In this document: one piece after another, positions 47,723 through 55,080 of the stretch
Layout: every line of letters starts with the position of its first letter
Position numbering within the stretch: the first letter of the stretch is position 1
Origin: Bacillota bacterium
GTDB lineage: Bacteria; Bacillota; Clostridia; Lachnospirales; Lachnospiraceae
Assembly (NCBI GenBank): GCA_023457255.1
Contig: JAEWMB010000039.1
Span: 62,001 to 126,000, forward strand
DNA length: 64,000 bases
Direction of reading: 5' to 3'
Notes under the pieces: generated by a model
What the model saw: only the letters and a program-made list of their open reading frames with translations
Databases searched by the model: none
What the model was told of the DNA's origin: nothing
Program-made: the position numbers and the translations under genes

Positions 47723-49531
47723 CTAATTTCTTATTTCCAGTAATCTTGTAATACTATCCTCTATTTCCGCAATCGTTTCATAGGCATCATAGGATAAGGC
47801 TTCCCCTCCTAAATTAATCCCGAACTCTTCTTCCAAACGCACGATAATTGTTACATAGCCAAAGGAGTCAATTCCGTATTCCTCTATTGGTGTCGTTTTT
47901 GTAAACTGTACCGCAGGCTGTTCCACGACGTCTTGAAATATATGTATAATTTTAGTCAGTGTACTTGCATCTTGGTTCTCCTCTGCAGTAGCCGCAGCTT
48001 CATCTTTTTCTATTAAATCATACCATTTTAGCATCTTAGAGCGGTCTTTTTTACCGCTGTCATTGTACTTAAGCTCAGATACTTGTACTATGATTTTTGG
48101 TATCATATAACTTGGAAGGTAATCCTCTAGGGACAGCTTCAGCTCCTCTATATCTAACTCAGCATCAGCGATTAAAAACGTTATCAGTTCTCCGCCATTT
48201 TCCTGAGGCCTGTAACAAGTTATTGCATTCCGTACCGTTCGAAGCGAAAGTATTGCATTATCGACCTCCTCAAGTTCAATACGATGTCCCCGTACCTTCA
48301 CTTGATTGTCCTTTCGCCCTAAGTATACAATTCGACCATCCTCTAAGTATCTGCCGATATCCCCGGTACAATATGCCCTCTCTCCCTCTCCAAAAGGTAA
48401 GGTAAGAAATCTTTCCTTCGTAAGTTCCTGCGCATTTCGATATCCTCTTGCCAAGCCCTGTCCGGTAATAGCAATCTCTCCGTCTCCTGATGTAACCTCC
48501 TGATGCTGCTCATTCAAAAGATAAAGTTTCGTAAAATCCAACGGAAGCCCTATATTTATTATGGACTCCTCCGTGAGATCTGCAACCGAGGACCATATTG
48601 TAGTCTCTGTTGGACCATACATATTGTAAATCCTCGCTCCGGTGTTCTCTTTTAGTGTTTGCAGCAGTACTTGTGGAAAGTCCTCACCGCCAATCATCAC
48701 CGTATAAACGTTTGATAAAAAACTAAGATTTCGATCTGCCAGCCAAAGCATCTGTAATGCAGATGGTGTCATCTGTATTACGTTCACATCCTTTTTCATG
48801 ATCAAATCCATCATAAGCTTTGGGTTAGTGCGCTCTCTTTCTGCAGCCAAAACTACCGTAAAACCATGATGTAGAGCCAATACCGATTCCAAAAAGAAAA
48901 TATCAAATGTCATTTTTGTAAAGCATGCTATTCTAACATCCTTTGGAAACTCGATTCGTTTTGGTATGGAACATAGAAAATTCTCCAGTCCGCTTCGTAA
49001 CACTTCTACTGCCTTGGGTTTTCCTGTAGAACCAGAAGTATATAATAAATAAGCAAGCTCATTCCCTCTGTTCCCACTCCTGTTTCTATCTTCTGAAGAT
49101 AGTAAGTTTTGACCGGAAGATAACGAACGGGCGAACTTTTTAGGTTCCGCTAAAGAATCTGCTCTTTCAGCCATTTCTTTTTCGGAACTAAGAAACATAG
49201 GCAGCATGATGTACTCCATCTCTTTTCCATGATAGCTCCATAGCTCATCAAGAATTACTTTTTTTATCTTTGCATTGACAAGCATATACTCTAAACGTTC
49301 TTTTGCCTGATCACCATCGATCGGAAAAAAAGGAATCTGTAATTGCAGTAAAGCAAAAATTGTACACACCATAAGAGGCGTTCTTGAAAGAGAAAGAGCA
49401 ATTACTTCCTCTTCCTCCACTTCATAATTGCTTAGCAGATTGACAATCTTATCGACGGTCTGATTTAAGTACTCTGTATCGTAAAAATTATCAAGAAATA
49501 TCATATTACCATGTATTCTTATATCCATCAT
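47723..49531 (-). CDS. NRPS-like adenylation-carrier didomain, predicted glycine-activating
   Basis: This 602-residue protein is started at the ATG after AGGGATAGGGATA. Adenylation motifs are intact: A3 YTSGSTGKPKAV (165-175), A5 NMYGPTETTIW (303-313), A7 YCTGDIGRY, A8 GRKDNQVKVRGHRIELEEVD, and the A10 Lys in SGKKDR. A thiolation domain follows with the phosphopantetheine Ser in EYGIDSFGYV (Ser556). Aligning by hand to PheA gives the specificity residues D210, I211, L214, Q253, M279, G281, M304, I312, W313 and the A10 K. This differs from the known glycine code DILQLGLIWK by two Leu-to-Met changes. There is no condensation or thioesterase domain. I infer it loads glycine onto its own carrier. 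Confidence 0.9.
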   Translation of the reverse strand: MMDIRIHGNMIFLDNFYDTEYLNQTVDKIVNLLSNYEVEEEEVIALSLSRTPLMVCTIFALLQLQIPFFPIDGDQAKERLEYMLVNAKIKKVILDELWSYHGKEMEYIMLPMFLSSEKEMAERADSLAEPKKFARSLSSGQNLLSSEDRNRSGNRGNELAYLLYTSGSTGKPKAVEVLRSGLENFLCSIPKRIEFPKDVRIACFTKMTFDIFFLESVLALHHGFTVVLAAERERTNPKLMMDLIMKKDVNVIQMTPSALQMLWLADRNLSFLSNVYTVMIGGEDFPQVLLQTLKENTGARIYNMYGPTETTIWSSVADLTEESIINIGLPLDFTKLYLLNEQHQEVTSGDGEIAITGQGLARGYRNAQELTKERFLTLPFGEGERAYCTGDIGRYLEDGRIVYLGRKDNQVKVRGHRIELEEVDNAILSLRTVRNAITCYRPQENGGELITFLIADAELDIEELKLSLEDYLPSYMIPKIIVQVSELKYNDSGKKDRSKMLKWYDLIEKDEAAATAEENQDASTLTKIIHIFQDVVEQPAVQFTKTTPIEEYGIDSFGYVTIIVRLEEEFGINLGGEALSYDAYETIAEIEDSITRLLEIRN

Positions 49532-49660
49532 TATCCCTATCCCTTTGCTTTGATACACATTTTAACGTTTTTCTATCAAATACCTTCTGGAATACACACT
49601 TTTTTAAGGAATTTCCAGCACGGGTTTCGTAAGGTCTAAATTAGCCTTGATTGCTCCCGG

Positions 49661-51106
49661 TTAAAACAACATCTTCTGCCTTTTCTCCAATAATTCTACA
49701 AGAAACTCATGCTGGCCTGGAGCTCGATTTGTTAAATCATTCAGATAGATTAATGCTCTTTTAATTACATGCTGCTCTAACTCACAAATAATTTCATCCG
49801 GTTCATGAATTGAACCATTAACCAAACAGGAGTTATGGTAACAATCACCACCACATAAATATCTTGCCCAACAACTTGAACAAGGAGGATTCGTATGAAT
49901 GGTTAACTTAAGAAAGGGACTTTCTTTGTTTAATTCCCCATCTATATTGCCAAGCTTATATTCTTCCATACCAACAAAACTGTCGCAAGGATATAGGTCT
50001 CCATTGGCAGCGATACTAACCTTACTCTTTCCTGCCTGGCATCGGTTTTGTACCACATAGCGAAGTAATAACCGACGTACTATTTTTCCAGCAAAATCAT
50101 TGTCATTTAATATCATTCGGAGATATCTGACTGAATTAGTATTTAACTCCTCATGGAAGCAATCAAACAGTTCATCATATTTTTTCTTTAGCTCCTGCAG
50201 ATTCTCTTTTGTAATCGCATACTCGGAGCCTTTCTCCAGACGAACTATTTTCATCTGAACATTCTTTAATCCAATGGATTCATGATGTTTTAAAATCTCA
50301 ATCAAACTTTTTGTCTTACTTGTAATAACCACCAGTCCCCAGATGTCTTTCGTATGGCGGGTCAATTCGTTATTGTTTTTTATTCTTGCAATGTTATTTA
50401 CAATCTTTTGATAGGTACCCTGACCGGAAACGTCCTGCCTTATCAAGTCATGCTGCGATTCATCCCCATCCAGACTGATTCCGATATTAATGTTGTTTTC
50501 ATCCAAATACTTAATAATTTCATCCGTGAGCAAAGTTCCATTGGTACATAACCATAATTCCATTGGTTTTCCGGTTTCTTCATAAAGCTTATCACTGATT
50601 TGCTTTACATGGCGAATGACATCAAAATTCAGTAAGGGCTCTCCGCCGCTCACAAAATCAATACGGAACTTCTTATAATCTTTCATGTAGTTATAATAAA
50701 TAAATCGTAAGGTCTTCTCTACCTGCTCCAACGTAAAGCTTCTTTCTTCTCCGTGAAATACTTTTCCTTGGTCAGCGAAGCAATAAGAACACTGCAAATT
50801 ACACTGATGCACCGGTGGTAAGGAGATAAGACCTTTCTTATAATCCTCGGAAAATTGATAATTTACCTCGTCTTTACTAAGATAATAGCCTTCTTCAAAT
50901 AATTCCTCTAATGAAGCGATTGCTTCCTTTATTTCATCCTCCGGCCATTTTTTCAGCAAGTCGTCATAGGAGGTTGTTTCTTCGTAATAATCAAAGCAAT
51001 CATTGTACAATTCATCCAATTCAGCTAGAGCCAAATGTGCATAGTCAAATGCATAGACAGACTCCTTTTCCTTAAATCTTTTCGTATAATTAAATGGATA
51101 TTTCAT
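49661..51106 (-). CDS. Radical SAM/SPASM peptide maturase 1 (CcpM-like)
   Basis: This 481-residue protein is started at the ATG after GGAAAGGAGACTGTA, overlapping the preceding gene by 17 bases. The N-terminal ~95 residues form an acidic winged-helix-like region that may bind the leader peptide. The SAM cluster motif is CNLQCSYC (Cys 102, 106, 109), followed by VSGGEPLLN. The SPASM end is rich in Cys: CQAGKSKVSIAANGDLYPC, then PPCSSCWARYLCGGDC and YHNSC, enough for two auxiliary 4Fe-4S clusters. This architecture is that of enzymes making thioether or carbon-carbon crosslinks in RiPPs; its length and N-terminus remind me of the clostridial CcpM family. Confidence 0.9.
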   Translation of the reverse strand: MKYPFNYTKRFKEKESVYAFDYAHLALAELDELYNDCFDYYEETTSYDDLLKKWPEDEIKEAIASLEELFEEGYYLSKDEVNYQFSEDYKKGLISLPPVHQCNLQCSYCFADQGKVFHGEERSFTLEQVEKTLRFIYYNYMKDYKKFRIDFVSGGEPLLNFDVIRHVKQISDKLYEETGKPMELWLCTNGTLLTDEIIKYLDENNINIGISLDGDESQHDLIRQDVSGQGTYQKIVNNIARIKNNNELTRHTKDIWGLVVITSKTKSLIEILKHHESIGLKNVQMKIVRLEKGSEYAITKENLQELKKKYDELFDCFHEELNTNSVRYLRMILNDNDFAGKIVRRLLLRYVVQNRCQAGKSKVSIAANGDLYPCDSFVGMEEYKLGNIDGELNKESPFLKLTIHTNPPCSSCWARYLCGGDCYHNSCLVNGSIHEPDEIICELEQHVIKRALIYLNDLTNRAPGQHEFLVELLEKRQKMLF

Positions 51107-52274
51107 TACAGTCTCCTTTCCTGCATTCATATAATTCCATTAAGCTCTTCCCATAACTTTCTTCCTTTCTTCTTATGGAATCGAAGCCTATCTCTAGGTT
51201 CGTTACATTATCCTTGGACCATTTCACACTATGTTTCATGATAAGAAACAATACTTTCTCATAGTCAGATAATAATAGTTGAAGATAGGTGAGCAAGTTT
51301 ATCTTTTCTGTATTCCCTATCTCAATTTTTTCTCCATCCCCTTTCCTATTCGTCATTAGATACTGCTGAAAATAAAAGGCTTGAAGCTTTCGTGCAATAT
51401 ATAAGATAAAGATATCATTATGTAATTTCCGGCATTTCTCTTTTCCGGCAGGGCTATCGGCAAGAAGATCTGGTACTATCTTCGCTAACTCAATAAAAGC
51501 ATCCAAACCGTAAAAGATATTACCGTTAGTGTAACTAACCCTCTTTTTATAAAAAGCCTGATAAATCTGCATTACCCCATACAAAAATACTTGTTCACTG
51601 TCGTATTCTTTGGTAAACATATGCAGAAGGTAGGTTGCTCGTTTTATCTCTTGTCCGCTAAAAGGATTGTTATCCCATTGATTTTTTGAGCCCCTTGCCT
51701 TTCTTAGAAGTTCTTCTTCTAAAAAACCTTTATAAAAGTGTGGTTCATACCAATCGATAAGCTGATAATGATTGTCTCTATAATCCGTTAGTATTATGGC
51801 ATGTGAACCATGATATTTTTGATAAGTATTGCGATAAGGCAGAAAAAAAGAATCTACCGCCACGATAACAGGCCGCCCCTTTTCAAGCAGTCCTTTAACA
51901 TATGACACAGATTCTTCCTCGTCATCAAAACAATTTCTCTCTAAACTCTTGCGAAACGGCTCCCAAAGATTTTGATAAGGCGCACTCATCTGTGTCTGGT
52001 ATGTTGTTAAACCTGCTTTGTGAAGAATGAGGTCACAAGAAACATCGACATAGAGAAACGCATCCTTCACATGATTGTATTCCAATAACTGCCTTAAGCA
52101 ATTCTTTAAACAATGATAATGAAAAGCTTTGTCATAGGTTATTTCTTGATCAATAATTTTTTCCATGCAAACACCCACTGCGTTCCAAATTGCAGGCAAC
52201 TTCGTACTGTTATCTCCTAAACTTTGCCTGCAAATACGGCTCGCCAGAAATACAAATTTTAAATGGTCTTCCAT
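51090..52274 (-). CDS. BtrH_N-domain acyltransferase-like protein
   Basis: This is a 394-residue cytoplasmic protein. The N-terminal half matches the BtrH_N (butirosin H) fold from its pattern: Cys55 in HYHCLKNCLRQLLEY, then VAVDSFFLPYRNTYQKYHGS followed by HAIILTDY (His158), then IDWYEPHF. The Cys/His/Asp spacing is that of a cysteine-protease-like catalytic triad. In butirosin synthesis BtrH moves an acyl group from a carrier protein to an amine. Here it sits with a carrier protein and a glycine A-T enzyme, so a similar transfer onto the peptide is a reasonable inference. The C-terminal ~200 residues are helical with no clear motif. The start is taken at the ATG two codons after a GTG. Confidence 0.8.
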   Translation of the reverse strand: MEDHLKFVFLASRICRQSLGDNSTKLPAIWNAVGVCMEKIIDQEITYDKAFHYHCLKNCLRQLLEYNHVKDAFLYVDVSCDLILHKAGLTTYQTQMSAPYQNLWEPFRKSLERNCFDDEEESVSYVKGLLEKGRPVIVAVDSFFLPYRNTYQKYHGSHAIILTDYRDNHYQLIDWYEPHFYKGFLEEELLRKARGSKNQWDNNPFSGQEIKRATYLLHMFTKEYDSEQVFLYGVMQIYQAFYKKRVSYTNGNIFYGLDAFIELAKIVPDLLADSPAGKEKCRKLHNDIFILYIARKLQAFYFQQYLMTNRKGDGEKIEIGNTEKINLLTYLQLLLSDYEKVLFLIMKHSVKWSKDNVTNLEIGFDSIRRKEESYGKSLMELYECRKGDCNEISI

Positions 52275-52338
52275 CCTCACTTACCCCCTTGCATACTGCG
52301 GGAAATAAAAAGGTAAGGAAGTGGTTACTTAAGTACAA

Positions 52339-53109
52339 TCAAATTTTCCCTAAAATATATGTAAATACTTCCTCTATGCTTTCATAGGATATTGGTTTCA
52401 CATTTAAGTCCGGAAAAAAGGTAAAGTTATCAAAATATGTTTTATCCATTGCCTTTGCCTCCGTAAATAACCGGTATGGATTTAAATAATATAACTCCGG
52501 AAATTCCTCCTTTGGAAATGTCCTGACCTCTTCGTCTAATCTATAATATCCGGTTGGAAATACGGTACTCCATAGGTTTTGCTCGAACAGATACTCAAAA
52601 TCCATTAATCCATTTATAAAATACAGTTGGTTACAATTGATATTTTGAGAAACTAGCGCTGCCAAGGTGCAGCTTGTCAGCCCATTCATACTGATAAAGG
52701 ATAAATCTCTTAAATACTTCGACCTTATAAGGTATTGGCAGCATAGATGCATCGCTGCCATATTGGGTATCCAATAGGCAATGCCCATATTATGAAACCC
52801 ATTCTCCTCATCCGCGGCATAGCAGCTATGTTTTGCAAACACAACCCTTGTACCCAGTTTTAATAATTTTTGAATAAAAGAATCTTCCTCACTGCCAATG
52901 CCCAATTCATCTTGAAAGTTCAATACGACAACAGGCACCGGCCGATAAGCAAACTTTTTTAATATGATATCCCTTATCACAACCGCTGCTTTTCCGGATT
53001 TGTAATATACTTCATTCACACTAACATCTTCTTCGGTTCTTTCTTCTTCTTTCATAAAACTAAGCTGGTTCAATTCTTGCTTAATATAATTTTCAAAAAA
53101 AGTTGTCAT
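52339..53109 (-). CDS. Peptide-cluster protein of unknown function
   Basis: This 256-residue protein is started at the ATG after AAGGAGTAAACGT. It has no signal peptide or membrane helix. It has alternating strand and helix patterns (AYRPVPVVVLNFQDELGIGS, GTRVVFAKHSCYAADEENGF) and a Cys-Cys pair in MAAMHLCCQYLI. It might be the cluster-specific protein of clostridial peptide-maturation systems (TIGR04066-like), a guess from context and size. It is the first gene after the peptide genes. One arm of a 16-bp inverted repeat lies at the ribosome site. Confidence 0.75.
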   Translation of the reverse strand: MTTFFENYIKQELNQLSFMKEEERTEEDVSVNEVYYKSGKAAVVIRDIILKKFAYRPVPVVVLNFQDELGIGSEEDSFIQKLLKLGTRVVFAKHSCYAADEENGFHNMGIAYWIPNMAAMHLCCQYLIRSKYLRDLSFISMNGLTSCTLAALVSQNINCNQLYFINGLMDFEYLFEQNLWSTVFPTGYYRLDEEVRTFPKEEFPELYYLNPYRLFTEAKAMDKTYFDNFTFFPDLNVKPISYESIEEVFTYILGKI

Positions 53110-53125
53110 ACGTTTACTCCTTATC

Positions 53126-53141
53126 ATGGTATATGGTTATG
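53126..53141. repeat. Inverted-repeat arm downstream of the peptide genes
   Basis: ATGGTATATGGTTATG is the exact reverse complement of the 16 bases at 53609-53624. This arm lies directly next to the ribosome site of the 256-residue protein. See the arm at 53609-53624. Confidence 0.85.
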
Positions 53142-53184
53142 CATAAAATTTTTAAAGCATAGGAAACAAGTAGAAACTAATTAT

Positions 53185-53307
53185 CTAACACCCAACCACA
53201 GTGTAGATATTACAGCAACTTGGGATGTAATTATTACAGCAGAAATTCTTTTCTCCGGCTTTCGCCTTTGCTAATCTAACATTTTCATTTTTAACGCCTC
53301 TTAGCAT
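53185..53307 (-). CDS. Cys-rich precursor peptide C (40 residues), divergent copy
   Basis: This was translated by hand. It ends with the same layout as peptides A and B: RLAKAKAGEKNFCC, then NNYIPS, then CC, then NIYTVVGC, keeping the C-C-x6-C-C-x7-C pattern. The ancestral-looking start (ATGAAAATG at about 53280-53288, with a GAGG ribosome site) is one base out of frame with this core and stops after five codons. In frame, the core opens from an ATG at 53305-53307 that overlaps the stop of peptide B. It is either translated by coupling from B or is a frame-shifted relic; conserved cysteines argue it is still used. Confidence 0.55.
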   Translation of the reverse strand: MLRGVKNENVRLAKAKAGEKNFCCNNYIPSCCNIYTVVGC

Positions 53308-53405
53308 CCTGTTGTTGTGTATGTATTACAGCAAGCACCCGTAAAAGTATTGCAGCAGAAATTCTTTTCACCAGCTTTCGCCTTTGCTAATCTCATCACC
53401 TTCAT
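53301..53405 (-). CDS. Cys-rich precursor peptide B (34 residues)
   Basis: This was translated by hand; it is too short for usual gene calling. Start ATG follows AGGAGGTGTTTGC. The sequence runs MKVMRLAKAKAGEKN (leader-like, basic), then FCC, NTFTGA, CC, NTYTTTGC and stop. The five cysteines are 17, 18, 25, 26 and 34. It differs from A only by Phe16 for Tyr16. Seven of the eight base differences from A are silent, which argues that the protein is under selection. It is the likely substrate of the three radical SAM enzymes. Confidence 0.85.
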   Translation of the reverse strand: MKVMRLAKAKAGEKNFCCNTFTGACCNTYTTTGC

Positions 53406-53433
53406 GCAAACACCTCCTATTCTTAATTCGTAT

Positions 53434-53459
53434 TTACCAAAAAGTAATACTTCTGGTAA
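53434..53459 (-). other. Hairpin between peptide genes A and B
   Basis: TTACCA and TGGTAA enclose a nested AAGT/ACTT pairing. It lies just upstream of the ribosome site of peptide B and may set message stability or relative dosage. Confidence 0.5.
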
Positions 53460-53484
53460 CTATTTGATAATAACTTTCAAAATC

Positions 53485-53589
53485 TTAGCATCCTGTTGTT
53501 GTGTATGTATTACAGCAAGCGCCCGTAAAAGTATTACAGCAGTAATTTTTTTCACCAGCTTTTGCCTTCGCAAGTCTCATCACCTTCAT
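53485..53589 (-). CDS. Cys-rich precursor peptide A (34 residues)
   Basis: This was translated by hand. Start ATG follows AGGAGGTGAATTGGC. It is MKVMRLAKAKAGEKN, then YCC, NTFTGA, CC, NTYTTTGC and stop. There is no Gly-Gly leader and no typical secretion signal; the first 15 basic residues look like a leader for a RiPP enzyme. Each internal Cys pair is followed by Asn (CCN). It lies 67 bases after a SPASM enzyme gene and is the first of three tandem copies. The position among radical SAM, carrier and exporter genes is the main evidence that it is the cluster's product. Confidence 0.85.
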   Translation of the reverse strand: MKVMRLAKAKAGEKNYCCNTFTGACCNTYTTTGC

Positions 53590-53608
53590 GCCAATTCACC
53601 TCCTAATA

Positions 53609-53624
53609 CATAACCATATACCAT
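53609..53624. repeat. Inverted-repeat arm upstream of the peptide genes
   Basis: CATAACCATATACCAT is the exact reverse complement of 53126-53141, so a perfect 16-bp inverted repeat brackets the 467-bp peptide cassette. This arm sits just upstream of the ribosome site of peptide A. In RNA the two arms could pair and enclose all three peptide genes; in DNA they could permit inversion. Confidence 0.85.
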
Positions 53625-53625
53625 T

Positions 53626-53653
53626 CTTTTAAGAATATTGCTATTCTAAAAAG
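53626..53653 (-). other. Hairpin in front of peptide gene A
   Basis: A 12-bp stem with one mismatch (CTTTTAAGAATA against TATTCTAAAAAG) has a 4-base loop, starting a few bases after the stop of the SPASM enzyme. It may mark an mRNA processing point that separates the peptide message from the enzyme message. Confidence 0.5.
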
Positions 53654-53655
53654 CA

Positions 53656-54927
53656 TTATGAACCATATCGAGCCAAAAAGTAATTTTTAGCCATCTCAGA
53701 GTGTGTTAATTTAAGACAATATTGCTCTCCTAACTGATGAACTGTTTTGGTAAAATAGCATCCGCCGGCACAGATGCCAACTAAACTGCAAGCATAACAT
53801 TTATCTGGTATCTCATGCATGCCGGAGCGCTCCTTATAAAAACCACCCGCATGGACATCTCCTACTTCATATCCATCCATACCGGCAAAAGAAGGACAAT
53901 TATATAACTTACCATCCGGGCAAAGTACAAAAAAGTCTCGAGTACCATGACCGCAGAAAGTTTCCCACAAACGAAAATTAAACTTGCTCTCCTTAAGCTT
54001 CTTATAGATTGGCTCCAGATATTTCATGGTGTAAGCAGTGTGCCCCGAAATTGCATCATTTGTGATTGGAGGATCCACCGGTGCAATTCCCAGAACAGCA
54101 CTTTTTTGAAAGTTATTCTCTTCCAGAAAATCGAGTAACTCGCAGATATAAGATGCATTGTCTTGATCTATATTAATACGAATAATTAATTCAACCTCTT
54201 TTTCTTTTAGCATCGAGATATTTGCGATAATTTGATCGAAAGAACCTTCTCCATTTGCTAACATCCTGCGTTTATCATGAATTTCTTTGGGCCCGTCTAT
54301 GGTGCATTGAATACTCTTTAATCCATAATGAAGCAAATCTTCTATCTTTTCTTCGGTAAGCAGATAGCAATTGGAAATCATATGTGTCGTTAATTCTATT
54401 CCTTCCTCTCTAAGAGTGCTTAGTTCTTTTAAAAATATTAAGTTCTGCTCATGCCCTATCATTGGCTCTCCGCCAAATAGTTCAATCGTAAGCTTCCTTA
54501 ATCCTCTTTCTAACACGTAAGCCCTAAGCCACTCAGCCATAGCTGCGACATCACTCTTTGAAGCTATCGTGGAATGGCATTCTGCTTCATGTTCAGTCGA
54601 ATCTACAATACAGTAAGGACATCTGAAATTACAGCTAAAGGTCGGAATAAAATATACCAAGCACTCACCGCTTGCATCTCGGTCTTCTCTGACTTTCCGG
54701 AATTCCCCCTCTTCTCTTTCTTCTTTTAATACAATAAACTTATCTACATAGAGTTCTGATATTATATTTTTTGTATTTACGTCCGTAATACCAGTCTGAA
54801 AATAAGCATTAATCTGTTCCAAATCCTTCGCAAGTACTTTATTTACAGCACGGTTTACGCTATGAAACAGAATCACGTTATTATCGCTATTATAAAAGTT
54901 CACATACTTAGACCATCGTATTTTCAT
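53656..54927 (-). CDS. Radical SAM/SPASM peptide maturase 2
   Basis: This 423-residue protein is started at the ATG after GGGGGATTTAT. The N-terminal ~90 residues (RWSKYVNFYNSDNNVILFH onwards) resemble a PqqD-like peptide-recognition region. The SAM cluster motif is CNFRCPYC (Cys 99, 103, 106) with ELFGGEPMI. The SPASM end has CGHGTRDFFVLCPDGKLYNC, then CYACSLVGICAGGC and a final Cys. It is immediately upstream of the peptide genes. It is probably one of the enzymes that crosslink the Cys-rich peptide; the reaction cannot be read from sequence. Confidence 0.9.
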   Translation of the reverse strand: MKIRWSKYVNFYNSDNNVILFHSVNRAVNKVLAKDLEQINAYFQTGITDVNTKNIISELYVDKFIVLKEEREEGEFRKVREDRDASGECLVYFIPTFSCNFRCPYCIVDSTEHEAECHSTIASKSDVAAMAEWLRAYVLERGLRKLTIELFGGEPMIGHEQNLIFLKELSTLREEGIELTTHMISNCYLLTEEKIEDLLHYGLKSIQCTIDGPKEIHDKRRMLANGEGSFDQIIANISMLKEKEVELIIRINIDQDNASYICELLDFLEENNFQKSAVLGIAPVDPPITNDAISGHTAYTMKYLEPIYKKLKESKFNFRLWETFCGHGTRDFFVLCPDGKLYNCPSFAGMDGYEVGDVHAGGFYKERSGMHEIPDKCYACSLVGICAGGCYFTKTVHQLGEQYCLKLTHSEMAKNYFLARYGS

Positions 54928-55080
54928 ATAAATCCCCCGTTCTACCATATCAGGTGAATTGTTTCAAAATTTGCTTTATGAATACCCTTAACCCCTTCTA
55001 AATTCCGTTCACATCAAAGGCCAAAACCTAAGGAACTGCTTAATTTAAAAACAGCTCTTATCTTTCAAATTAGCTGCTTC

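Noticed and set aside
47723..49531. DltA (D-alanine activation for teichoic acid) as identity of the adenylation protein
   Set aside because: It has a fused C-terminal carrier domain, its binding code is glycine-like, and no dltB or dltD neighbours are present.
53185..53589. Resemblance of the Cys-rich peptides (YCCN...CCN...TGC) to heat-stable enterotoxin or guanylin peptides
   Set aside because: The enterotoxin core has six cysteines with different spacing (CC-x2-CC-x3-C-x2-C). Here there are five, in CC-x6-CC-x7-C, with no secretion signal and with radical SAM enzymes next to them. The likeness is superficial.
53317..53613. 98-codon plus-strand frame over the peptide genes
   Set aside because: It is a shadow of peptides A and B on the other strand, and its internal repeat only reflects the gene duplication. 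It has no ribosome site.
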